Below are positions 1 through 5,684 of a stretch of 5,684 nucleotides of DNA, in pieces; position 1 is the stretch's first letter, and the number at the start of each line of letters is the position of its first letter. Origin of the DNA: Flavobacteriaceae bacterium (GTDB lineage: Bacteria; Bacteroidota; Bacteroidia; Flavobacteriales; Flavobacteriaceae); the NCBI GenBank assembly GCA_015493405.1, contig WGDF01000298.1, forward strand, positions 1 through 5,684, written 5' to 3'. Below the pieces are notes generated by a model, which was not told where the DNA came from, did no database searches, and saw only the letters and a list, made by a program, of their open reading frames with translations. A program made the translations under genes and the position numbers.

Positions 1-23
1 TGGATTTGTAACAAAAATAGTAT

Positions 24-52
24 CTTTTTGAGGAATTCGGATTCTTAAAAAG
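24..52. repeat. AT-rich inverted repeat (hairpin) in the leader region
   Basis: The arms at 24-34 and 42-52 pair over 11 positions, with two G-T wobbles, around a 7-base loop containing part of an EcoRI-like GAATTC. The outer stem is a T-run on the left and an A-run on the right. That is the reverse of the A-stem-T layout of an intrinsic terminator, so I do not call it one on either strand. It may be part of the 3' end of an upstream gene outside the window, or simply chance in AT-rich DNA. Confidence 0.3.
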
Positions 53-83
53 TAATTAATCATAATTATATCAAAAAAATATC

Positions 84-91
84 TATCTTTG
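84..91 (+). promoter_or_regulatory. Bacteroidota-type -7 promoter element for the first fibre-like gene
   Basis: TATCTTTG is an exact match to the Bacteroidota sigma-A -7 consensus TAnnTTTG. It ends 28 bases before the ATG at 120, leaving a leader of about 20 bases. No convincing TTG -33 box is visible at the usual 17-23 base spacing, so the call rests on the -7 element and its position. The leader has no Shine-Dalgarno sequence, as is usual in this phylum. Confidence 0.6.
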
Positions 92-119
92 CAAGATAAT
101 TAATCTTAATTTAAGCATT

Positions 120-1646
120 ATGAAGAAAACATTATTTTTATTTTTTTTGGGACTTATGAATCTTGGAATCGCCCAAGTTGCCATTAATAATGATGGAACA
201 GCTCCGGATGCTTCAGCTATGTTGGATATCAAATCTACAAGCGCGGGCTTACTCATACCCAGAATGACCGCTGCGGATCGTGATAATATTGCATCGCCGG
301 CTACAGGTTTAACAGTTTATGTAACGGATGACAATAGTTTTTATAATTTTGATGGCACAAACTGGATAAACTTATCAACCCAACCTGATGAAGATTGGAA
401 AGTCGATGGTAATGATATGTATAGTATACCTACGGGAAATGTCGGTATTGGGACAGCAACGCCTCGCGAAAAACTGGAAGTGGACGGTAATATTAGAGGC
501 GGCGATGCTAATCAAGGTGCCATTAGAATCCAAACTGATTATGGTTATACAATTATTGGGGCAAAGAATAATGGTTTCTCCCATTTTTATACCGATAAAC
601 CTCGTTTTTATTTCAATAAGAAAATTATTGTAAATGAAGGTATTGTCAGTAGTTATGATGAAGATTTACAATTACAAACGGCTTATACGACTCATATGAC
701 GATTTCAAAGGATAATGGGAGTATTGGCATAGCAACAGCGCCTGATGCAAATAATCTTATCAAAGCTATAAGCGGTGACTTTAATAATGTTCAGTTTTTA
801 TTAAACACTAAATCGGATGGTACTGGTTTGATTTCCAATGGTAATAATTTAACAAGCTATTGGTACCGTACGGACGGTGCCGGTATTGTAGCCAACGGTA
901 CAAATGTAGCAATACAAGGTTTTACCGAATTAGATGATGATGATGCTGTTGCCGTATATGGATCTTATCAAGGAACCACAAATAATGATGCCACAGGCGT
1001 TATGGGTTATTCCGATCCTAATGATAATTGGGGCTATGGTGTTAAAGGTGTAGGTGGTTGGATTGGAGTATATGGAAAGGCTATAAATGGTTGGGCAGGT
1101 ATATATGGTTATTCAGATGGATCGGCCTATGCTGTTTATGCAGATGGGGATTTTGGTTCTAGTGGTACCAAATCTTTTATGATCGATCATCCACTTGATC
1201 CGGCTAATAAATTTTTAAAACATTTTAGTATTGAATCCAATGAAGTTTTGAATGTATATCGTGGAACGGTTACTTTAGATAGACGCGGTAAAGCAATAGT
1301 AAAATTACCCTCTTACTTCAAGTCGGTAAACAAAAACTATTCTTATGCCTTAACACCTATTGGCCAACCGGCACCGGGATTATATGTAGCCAAAGAAATT
1401 AACAGTCATAGTAAATTTGTGATTGCCGGTGGACAACCGGGGCAAAAAGTATCTTGGTATGTATATGCCGAAAGGAATGATCCTTATTTGCAACAACATC
1501 CTGAAAAACGACAAGTTGAAGTGGTTAAAAAGGGAAAAGAGAAAGGTAAATATCTAATGCCGGAACTTTATAATCAACCGGCTTCCAAGGCCTTGATTAA
1601 AGTAAACAAGATACAGAGTAGGAAAAAGTTCAAGAGTAAAAAATAA
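120..1646 (+). CDS. Secreted modular fibre-like surface protein with conserved Bacteroidota head and IDHPLDP-type C-terminal domain
   Basis: A 508-residue protein with no recognised enzymatic motif. Residues 1-18 form a Sec signal peptide (MKK, a Leu/Phe-rich core, likely cleavage GIA|QVAI). Residues 19-85 are the head found in many Bacteroidota surface proteins (QVAIN, APDASAMLDIKS, GLLIPRM, YDGT-like NFDGTNW). Residues 106-125 carry the GNVGIGTxxP-EKLEVDGNI motif typical of tail-fibre-like proteins, and a degenerate second copy (GSIGIATAP) lies near 200-208. Residues 276-342 are Gly/Tyr-rich repeats of the form GxGVxGxGxxxGVYG and end in AVYADGDF. Residues 350-490 form a C-terminal domain beginning KSFMIDHPLDPANKF and ending near LMPELYNQP. 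I recognise it as a recurring module in bacterial hypothetical proteins but know no established function. The tail (491-508) is strongly basic. There are no cysteines, so it is not a lipoprotein. I see no Peptidase_S74 chaperone domain and no obvious type IX secretion C-terminal domain. An adhesin or surface-structural role is inference. Confidence 0.85.
   Translation: MKKTLFLFFLGLMNLGIAQVAINNDGTAPDASAMLDIKSTSAGLLIPRMTAADRDNIASPATGLTVYVTDDNSFYNFDGTNWINLSTQPDEDWKVDGNDMYSIPTGNVGIGTATPREKLEVDGNIRGGDANQGAIRIQTDYGYTIIGAKNNGFSHFYTDKPRFYFNKKIIVNEGIVSSYDEDLQLQTAYTTHMTISKDNGSIGIATAPDANNLIKAISGDFNNVQFLLNTKSDGTGLISNGNNLTSYWYRTDGAGIVANGTNVAIQGFTELDDDDAVAVYGSYQGTTNNDATGVMGYSDPNDNWGYGVKGVGGWIGVYGKAINGWAGIYGYSDGSAYAVYADGDFGSSGTKSFMIDHPLDPANKFLKHFSIESNEVLNVYRGTVTLDRRGKAIVKLPSYFKSVNKNYSYALTPIGQPAPGLYVAKEINSHSKFVIAGGQPGQKVSWYVYAERNDPYLQQHPEKRQVEVVKKGKEKGKYLMPELYNQPASKALIKVNKIQSRKKFKSKK
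174..494 (+). repeat. Conserved head module, copy 1 (paralogous with 1863-2177)
   Basis: This segment encodes residues 19-125 of the first fibre-like protein. It aligns with residues 20-124 of the second, with only a 2-residue gap near the EDW/NDW position. Over the first 64 residues I count 49 identities by eye. At the DNA level the longest exact run I found is 20 bases (204-223 against 1893-1912). Elsewhere synonymous changes are common, so the duplication is not recent or has diverged under protein-level constraint. Confidence 0.8.
945..1145 (+). repeat. Gly/Tyr-rich degenerate protein repeats within the first fibre-like gene
   Basis: Residues 276-342 contain repeated short units: AVAVYGSY, ATGVMGYS, GYGVKGVG, WIGVYGKA, WAGIYGYS and AYAVYADG. 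They share a pattern of small residue, aliphatic residue, Tyr or Met, then Gly, spaced about 10-15 residues apart. This periodicity resembles the strand repeats of beta-helical or beta-prism fibre shafts seen in tail-fibre-like proteins. The structural reading is inference; the repetition itself is visible. Confidence 0.6.
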
Positions 1647-1670
1647 TTTTTTCAATCCATTTTTGATTAA

Positions 1671-1704
1671 AAAGTAGCCATTATTTTATAGTGGCTGCTT
1701 TTTT
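1671..1704 (+). terminator. Rho-independent terminator after the first fibre-like gene
   Basis: The arms 1671-1683 and 1689-1701 pair over about 13 positions with two G-T wobbles. The core is GTAGCCA against TGGCTGC, around a 5-base loop. The 3' arm runs into six Ts (1699-1704). It starts 24 bases after the stop codon and separates the two paralogues into different transcripts. Confidence 0.85.
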
Positions 1705-1762
1705 ATTTGATGGGAAAGCAAGATTTTAAGAAATAATAGATGCATGGTTATTGTATTTTTTA

Positions 1763-1770
1763 TATATTTG
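1763..1770 (+). promoter_or_regulatory. Bacteroidota-type -7 promoter element for the second fibre-like gene
   Basis: TATATTTG matches TAnnTTTG exactly and is followed by CAAA, much as the first gene's element is followed by CAAG. It ends 35 bases before the ATG at 1806. No clear TTG -33 box is present at 17-23 bases; a TTG at 1751-1753 is too close. Together with the terminator upstream, it indicates independent transcription. A weak AGGA lies just before the start codon. Confidence 0.6.
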
Positions 1771-1805
1771 CAAATTAAATATAAGATTCACATTAAATTA
1801 GGATT

Positions 1806-2942
1806 ATGAAAAAAATTATAACGATGTTCTTTGTAATGGGTGCTATTTATGCCAATTTTGCTCAGGTTGCAATTAATACAGATGGTAGTGCACCGGATGC
1901 TTCAGCTATGTTAGATGTCAAATCAACGGCTGGCGGTATATTAATTCCGCGAATGTCGGCGGCCGATAGAGATGCTATAGCTTCACCGGCGACCGGTCTT
2001 TTGGTTTTTGTAACAGATGATCATACCTTTTATTATTATGATGGTGCCAATTGGGTCACGATGGCTACAGATAATGATTGGACGGTCAATGGCAATGATA
2101 TGTATAATAACAATACCGGAAATGTTGGCATTGGAACCAATACACCTAGTGAAAAACTTGAAGTAAATGGTGATATAAAACATGGAAATGCACTGAAAAT
2201 ATACAGTAATTCATCAGGAGGAACACATACATGGGTAAGCTTTAATAGTCCCGATAATGGCTATGGTGATAATATTTTTTTAGGAGCAGGCGGAACTACT
2301 GTAGTAACTTCCGGCGAAGCTGCAAACACTATTAAAGCTAATATCGACACAACAAATGGCCATGAAACATTTTATATCGGTTCGGATAATAACTTTAGAT
2401 TATATAACAATTTGCAGAATGGTTGGGACAGTAGAATAGAAGCTTTATTAATCGATAAAGATCGTGATTGGCATATTGATATGAAACGAATTTATATTCA
2501 TGATAGTATCGAAACCAATCATCGCATACCTTTTATTAGCCGCACCGATTATCATTATGGATATGGTATAGCTATGTATGGTGGACAAGGTTTTGTTATA
2601 GGTGGTGGAGAATCGCCAAATCTTGTAAATAATAATATTGATTTAAAAAATACGGAAATATTATATTTGACTTCAGATCAAAAAGATAATGCTCAAGCCA
2701 TCAAATTTATTACCAATACACAAGATGGTTGGGATAACAGAGTAGAAGCCATGACTATCATAGGTAAAGGAAATATAGGCATCGGTACCAATAATCCGGG
2801 TGAAAAACTCGATATAAACGGCGCTATGCATCTTACACCCGGTGATGCACCGGCCAATACCGATGAAGGTGATATCTATATGGATGCCAATACCCACAAA
2901 TTACGGGTTTATGATGGCACAATATGGCATGATTTATGGTAA
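1806..2942 (+). CDS. Secreted modular fibre-like surface protein, paralogue of the preceding gene with a different tail
   Basis: A 378-residue protein with a Sec signal peptide at 1-19 (MKK, hydrophobic core, likely cleavage NFA|QVAI). It has the same head module as its neighbour at 20-124: APDASAMLDVKS, ILIPRM, YYDGANW, then GNVGIGTNTPSEKLEVNG. From about residue 125 the two proteins no longer align. This one has two related internal blocks (187-216 and 285-319), both containing a NGWD/DGWD-(S/N)R-(I/V)EA core. A second full GNIGIGTNNPGEKLDINGA motif follows at 322-340. The C-terminal module (341-378) is HLTPGDAPANTDEGDIYMD followed by a KLRVYDGTIWHDLW ending. That ending is a familiar close of Bacteroidota and phage fibre-like proteins and echoes the YDGxxW of the head. 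There are no cysteines and no S74 chaperone. The start is well supported by the signal peptide and the -7 element 35 bases upstream. Surface localisation is inferred, and no enzymatic function can be assigned. Confidence 0.85.
   Translation: MKKIITMFFVMGAIYANFAQVAINTDGSAPDASAMLDVKSTAGGILIPRMSAADRDAIASPATGLLVFVTDDHTFYYYDGANWVTMATDNDWTVNGNDMYNNNTGNVGIGTNTPSEKLEVNGDIKHGNALKIYSNSSGGTHTWVSFNSPDNGYGDNIFLGAGGTTVVTSGEAANTIKANIDTTNGHETFYIGSDNNFRLYNNLQNGWDSRIEALLIDKDRDWHIDMKRIYIHDSIETNHRIPFISRTDYHYGYGIAMYGGQGFVIGGGESPNLVNNNIDLKNTEILYLTSDQKDNAQAIKFITNTQDGWDNRVEAMTIIGKGNIGIGTNNPGEKLDINGAMHLTPGDAPANTDEGDIYMDANTHKLRVYDGTIWHDLW
1863..2177 (+). repeat. Conserved head module, copy 2 (paralogous with 174-494)
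   Basis: This segment encodes residues 20-124 of the second fibre-like protein, from just after the signal peptide to the first GIGTxxPxEKLEVNG motif. Similarity to the neighbour stops soon after this motif, so the motif marks the boundary between the constant head and the variable tail. Confidence 0.8.
2364..2453 (+). repeat. Internal repeat block A in the second fibre-like gene
   Basis: It encodes residues 187-216, which include FYIGSDNNFRLYNN, QNGWDSR and IEALLI. It matches block B (2658-2762) in order and character: a strand ending in SD, then hydrophobic strand residues, then (N/D)GWD(S/N)R(I/V)EA. Block B carries a few extra residues before the GWD core. Confidence 0.6.
2658..2762 (+). 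repeat. Internal repeat block B in the second fibre-like gene
   Basis: It encodes residues 285-319, which include ILYLTSDQKDNAQ, AIKFITNTQDGWDNR and VEAMTII. It is followed directly by the second GNIGIGTNNP motif. In block A the GWD core is instead followed by LLIDKDRDWHIDM, so the second copy preserves the usual order of motifs before a GIGT repeat. Confidence 0.6.
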
Positions 2943-2962
2943 TATTATTCATAATTTATATT

Positions 2963-2991
2963 AAGAGGCTGTCCATTGGGCAGTCTTTTTT
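2963..2991 (+). terminator. Rho-independent terminator after the second fibre-like gene
   Basis: The arms 2963-2974 and 2978-2989 pair over 12 positions with three G-T wobbles around a 3-base ATT loop. The core is GGCTGTCC against GGGCAGTC. The 3' arm merges into six Ts (2986-2991). It lies 20 bases after the stop codon and isolates the fibre-like gene from the transporter downstream. Confidence 0.85.
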
Positions 2992-3017
2992 GTTTCCATA
3001 AAAAAATTGTATTTTAG
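2989..3017 (+). promoter_or_regulatory. Putative promoter of the peptide transporter, overlapping the upstream terminator
   Basis: A TTTG at 2989-2992 fits the -33 box. TATTTTAG at 3010-3017 fits the -7 consensus TAnnTTTG with one mismatch. The 17-base gap is within the range reported for Bacteroidota. The -33 box lies partly in the T-tract of the preceding terminator. The -7 element ends 16 bases before the ATG at 3034, so the transcript leader would be very short. Confidence 0.5.
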
Positions 3018-3033
3018 CCTGCAAACAAATTAT

Positions 3034-4821
3034 ATGGAAATTAAAAATACTGACGCATCACAGCAGCCACAATTAATGGGACATCCTATCGGGTTGTTTG
3101 TTTTATTTTTTACCGAAATGTGGGAACGTTTTAGTTACTACGGTATGCGTGCGCTCTTAATCTTATTTTTGACTTCCAAATTGATAGATGGGGGATGGCA
3201 GTGGCATCGTAAAGAGGCTTATGCTTTGTATGGCTGGTATGTAATGCTGGTTTATTTCCTCCCGATGCTTGGAGGTTGGTTGGCCGATAACAAATGGGGT
3301 CATGTTAAGACGGTTATTGTTGGGGCTTCTATTATAGCTGCCGGTCATGCCGCTTTAGCTATTTCCGATTTGAATGTAGGTTACGATTTGAGTTTTGTTT
3401 TTTACATTGGTTTATTATTTTTAGTCGTAGGAACCGGCTTGTTCAAACCCAACATGTCTTCTATAGTGGGTAAAATGTATCCGCCTCATAGTGATAAAAA
3501 GGATGGCGCTTATACTATTTTTTATATGGGTGTCAATTCGGGCGCTTTTATAGGGACCCTTTTAGTCGGATGGATTGGCGAACATTACGGTTGGAAATTC
3601 GGCTTTGGATTAGCCGGTATCTTTATGCTGTTTGGTTTGTTGCAATTTTATTTTGCACGAAATATATTTGGGGAAGCGGCTAATAAACCCCAGCCCAAAA
3701 AAATTGATTTACCTCCAGAAGAATTGGAAAAACGGGTGCCTTTTACCTTTTTTGAACAAATTTTAGCTGCTTTAGGTGTATTGTTTGCATTGACTTGGGT
3801 GGTTCATGGTATTTTCAAAGTGATTTCCCGCGGCGGTCATTTCTTGCCGGAGGGTATTTATAGCTTTAGTTTATTTAAAGAAAGTTTTGTTTTAGGATTT
3901 GCTGACCTTCTTTTTCCACTGTCTTTGGTCATCTTTGTGATTTTAGGTTTGCTCAGATTGTTTAAATATGAACCTATAGAAAGGGATCGTTTAAAAGTTA
4001 TTTTTATCATTGCTTTTTTTGTGATTGCTTTTTGGGCCAGTTTTGAGCAAGCCGGTACTACAATGACTATTTTTGCAAGAGATTATACTTCGCGTATTTT
4101 GACCGACCATTGGGCACTTTTTTATAAAATTATCGATACGATAGTTTCCATTGCGCCTATGTTGGTATTGACTTATGTTATTTATCAATTGGGAAAAGCA
4201 ATTTTCAATAAATATCCTTTAACCATTTTGTTTACTTCAATTAGTTTTTTAATTATTTGGATTTTGGTAATTACAAGAGTATATGATAAGTTACACACTG
4301 ACAGTCCGGTGGTCGATACCACTTGGTTTCAAATACTAAATCCGGTATTTATCATCACATTGGCCCCTTTATATTCCAAAGTTTGGCAAAGATTTAAGCT
4401 GTCGGCAGCTCAGAAATTTTTTATTGGTTTTATATTTTTAGGTTCCGGTTTCGGGATGCTGGCCTTGGGTGCATCAACGATTCCTATTGGAGCAAAAACA
4501 GCTGCTGTGAGTATGATTTGGCTGTTATTGGCTTATTTGCTACATACGATGGGTGAATTAGCCATTTCGCCGGTTGGTTTGTCTTACGTCAGCAAATTAG
4601 CGCCCTTGCGGATGACCGGTTTTATGTTTGGAATTTGGTATATTTTTACAGGCTTAGCCAATAAATTATCAGGTTTAATGGCAGAAGCTTCCGATGGCAT
4701 TGCCGATAAATACGGCATTTCAACTTTTTTTCTGATTTTCACCTTTGTGCCTATAATCGCCGGAGTCCTTATTATGATTTTAAATCCCTTTTTAAAGAAA
4801 TGGATGCATGGGGTCTCTTAA
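3034..4821 (+). CDS. POT/PTR2 family proton-coupled di-/tripeptide transporter
   Basis: A 595-residue polytopic inner-membrane protein of the proton-dependent oligopeptide transporter family (MFS fold), expected to import di- and tripeptides with protons. Family signatures are all present. The TM1 motif ExxERFxYYG is at residues 28-36 (E28, E31, R32, Y35, Y36, followed by R39). The TM4 lysine is in GLFKPN (K138). The second PTR2 signature is FYMGVNSGA at 163-171. The TM7 motif FWASFEQAG is at 333-341 (E338), and the late motif GELAISPVGLS is at 507-516 (E508). These match the proton- and peptide-binding residues known from characterised bacterial POTs. The length exceeds the ~480-500 residues of typical bacterial POTs; the excess lies mainly in the region between TM6 and TM7 and in the loop before the last helices. 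An in-frame TTG at 3007 would add nine residues, but it sits next to the putative -7 element, so ATG 3034 is preferred. The gene has its own promoter and converges on miaA. Exact peptide specificity cannot be read from the sequence. Confidence 0.93.
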   Translation: MEIKNTDASQQPQLMGHPIGLFVLFFTEMWERFSYYGMRALLILFLTSKLIDGGWQWHRKEAYALYGWYVMLVYFLPMLGGWLADNKWGHVKTVIVGASIIAAGHAALAISDLNVGYDLSFVFYIGLLFLVVGTGLFKPNMSSIVGKMYPPHSDKKDGAYTIFYMGVNSGAFIGTLLVGWIGEHYGWKFGFGLAGIFMLFGLLQFYFARNIFGEAANKPQPKKIDLPPEELEKRVPFTFFEQILAALGVLFALTWVVHGIFKVISRGGHFLPEGIYSFSLFKESFVLGFADLLFPLSLVIFVILGLLRLFKYEPIERDRLKVIFIIAFFVIAFWASFEQAGTTMTIFARDYTSRILTDHWALFYKIIDTIVSIAPMLVLTYVIYQLGKAIFNKYPLTILFTSISFLIIWILVITRVYDKLHTDSPVVDTTWFQILNPVFIITLAPLYSKVWQRFKLSAAQKFFIGFIFLGSGFGMLALGASTIPIGAKTAAVSMIWLLLAYLLHTMGELAISPVGLSYVSKLAPLRMTGFMFGIWYIFTGLANKLSGLMAEASDGIADKYGISTFFLIFTFVPIIAGVLIMILNPFLKKWMHGVS

Positions 4822-4838
4822 GTCGCATTAATAAATTA
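4822..4838. other. Short convergent intergenic gap between the transporter and miaA
   Basis: Only 17 AT-rich bases separate the two stop codons. I see no GC-containing hairpin with a T-tract for either gene, only weak AT-rich self-complementarity around 4830-4846. Transcripts from the two genes probably overlap in antisense at their 3' ends, or terminate inside the opposite gene. Confidence 0.5.
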
Positions 4839-5684
4839 TCAATTATGAACTAAGGCTATGATTTGATCAAGATTGTAGTCTATATCAAACCAATGAATGA
4901 CTTTGTTTTTTCTAAACCAAGTCAATTGGCGTTTGGCGAATCTTCGGGTGTTTTTCTTTATTTCCGAGATGGCAAAATCCAATTCAATTTGTTCATCAAA
5001 ATATTGAAATAACTCTTTGTATCCAACGGTGTTTAAAGCATTCAAATCTTTATATGGATATAGTTCTCTGGCTTCATCCAATAAGCCTTTTTGTATCATT
5101 ATATCAACCCGTTTATTGATGCGATCATAAAGTTTTTGCCGGTCGGTATTCAAGCCGATATATATGGTTTCAAAATTTCGTTTGGTTTTATTTTGTTGTT
5201 GCAATTCCGACATTTTTTTGCCACCGGATTGTTGCAATATTTCAATGGCGCGGATTAAACGATGTGGATTTTGTCGGTCAATTTTTTGGTAATAATCGGC
5301 ATCTAATGTACGCAGACGTTGTTGTAATGCTACAAGGCCGTTTTTATTTAATTCTGCGCTTAGCGCATGACGAAGTTCTTGATTTCTTCCGGGTAAATCA
5401 TCTAAACCTTGACAAGCCGCATCAATAAATAATCCGCTACCGCCTACTAATATTATAGTGTCTTTGATTTGAAATAAAGTGTCGCTTAATTGTAGAAAAT
5501 CTTTTTCAAAATTGCCAACGGTATAAGGGTCGAAAATACTTTTATGCTGTATGAAATGATGCTTTGCAGCAGCCAATTCTTCGGGGTCAGGTACAGCTGT
5601 ACCGATAGCCATTTCTTGGTAAAATTGTCGGGAATCTGCTGAAATTATTTCAGTTTGCAGTTTTTTGGCCAAGTTGACGGCTAA
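4839..5684 (-). CDS. miaA: tRNA dimethylallyltransferase MiaA, 5' end cut by the window edge
   Basis: MiaA transfers a dimethylallyl group to N6 of A37 in tRNAs that read codons starting with U; this supports decoding accuracy and is the first step toward ms2i6A. The window holds 281 C-terminal codons read from the right edge. Conserved MiaA blocks appear in order (visible-residue numbering): IISADSRQFYQEMAIGTAVP (13-32), ILVGGSGLFIDAACQGLDDLP (78-98), NPHRLIRAIE (139-148), NTVGYKELFQYF (218-229) and RRFAKRQLTWFRK (247-259), then a WFD ending. The reading frame is open to the last base. The visible sequence begins LAVNLAKKLQ, which in MiaA normally follows the P-loop GPTASGKT. The start and P-loop, about 15-20 residues, are therefore outside the window. 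A TTG at 5672 could be mistaken for a start, but it lies in the conserved helix after the P-loop and would leave an enzyme without its nucleotide-binding loop. Nothing suggests the gene is broken. Confidence 0.95.
   Translation of the reverse strand, partial: LAVNLAKKLQTEIISADSRQFYQEMAIGTAVPDPEELAAAKHHFIQHKSIFDPYTVGNFEKDFLQLSDTLFQIKDTIILVGGSGLFIDAACQGLDDLPGRNQELRHALSAELNKNGLVALQQRLRTLDADYYQKIDRQNPHRLIRAIEILQQSGGKKMSELQQQNKTKRNFETIYIGLNTDRQKLYDRINKRVDIMIQKGLLDEARELYPYKDLNALNTVGYKELFQYFDEQIELDFAISEIKKNTRRFAKRQLTWFRKNKVIHWFDIDYNLDQIIALVHN

Noticed and set aside
24..52. Intrinsic terminator in the leader region
   Set aside because: The hairpin has Ts before and As after the stem on the plus strand, and the same arrangement on the minus strand. 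Neither direction has the required trailing T-tract.
375..584. Minus-strand open frame of 69 codons inside the first fibre-like gene
   Set aside because: It lies antisense to the conserved head and GIGT region. It has an Ile-rich composition arising from the complement of Asn/Asp codons, no plausible protein motif and no promoter. A similar shadow occurs at the equivalent place in the paralogue (1983-2183), as expected from the shared coding sequence.
388..633. Plus-strand alternative frame of 81 codons inside the first fibre-like gene
   Set aside because: It lies entirely within a well-supported coding sequence, and its translation has no recognisable features.
2673..2897. Minus-strand open frame of 74 codons inside the second fibre-like gene
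   Set aside because: It is antisense to the GIGT motif and C-terminal module and Ile-rich for the same compositional reason. It has no independent support.
120..2942. Prophage or phage tail-fibre origin for the two fibre-like genes
   Set aside because: Tail-fibre-like motifs are present, but both proteins carry Sec signal peptides and Bacteroidota head modules. No other phage genes, integrase or attachment site is visible, so a bacterial surface role fits better.
3991..4188. Minus-strand open frame inside the peptide transporter (another lies at 3163-3348)
   Set aside because: Both are antisense shadows of conserved membrane-helix coding regions, without motifs or upstream signals.
5670..5672. 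TTG as the start of a 277-residue miaA
   Set aside because: The frame stays open to the window edge with sequence matching the helix that follows the MiaA P-loop. The true start must lie outside the window.

Overview
The window reads as an AT-rich chromosomal segment from a member of the Bacteroidota, most likely a flavobacterium-like organism. The evidence is threefold. Two secreted proteins begin with a head module that I know from Bacteroidota surface proteins. Promoter -7 elements of the TAnnTTTG type lie just upstream of the genes. Shine-Dalgarno sequences are weak or absent. No rRNA, tRNA, CRISPR array, insertion sequence or phage integration signal is visible.

Layout. Positions 1-119 are a non-coding leader with an AT-rich hairpin and a good -7 element. 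Positions 120-1646 and 1806-2942 hold two tandem, same-strand paralogues of secreted, cysteine-free, fibre-like proteins. Their signal peptides and first ~100 mature residues are closely related, but their distal parts are unrelated. Each has its own TAnnTTTG element and its own Rho-independent terminator (1671-1704 and 2963-2991), so they look like two separate transcription units. Next comes a POT/PTR2 family proton-coupled peptide transporter (best start 3034, end 4821). Its promoter appears to begin inside the T-tract of the preceding terminator. On the minus strand, converging on the transporter with a 17-base gap, is miaA (tRNA dimethylallyltransferase). Its 5' end, including the P-loop, lies beyond the right edge of the window.

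How the genes relate. The two fibre-like proteins are probably exported, modular surface or adhesin-like products that share an attachment or assembly head and differ in the exposed tail; this is inference. The peptide transporter and miaA are ordinary housekeeping genes with no evident link to the surface proteins. The most interesting part is the paralogous pair: a constant head with swapped tails. One tail carries a Gly/Tyr repeat region plus a distinctive C-terminal domain. The other carries an internal duplication and ends in a copy of the head-type 'YDGTxW' motif. I see no clear evidence of an undescribed multi-gene system.
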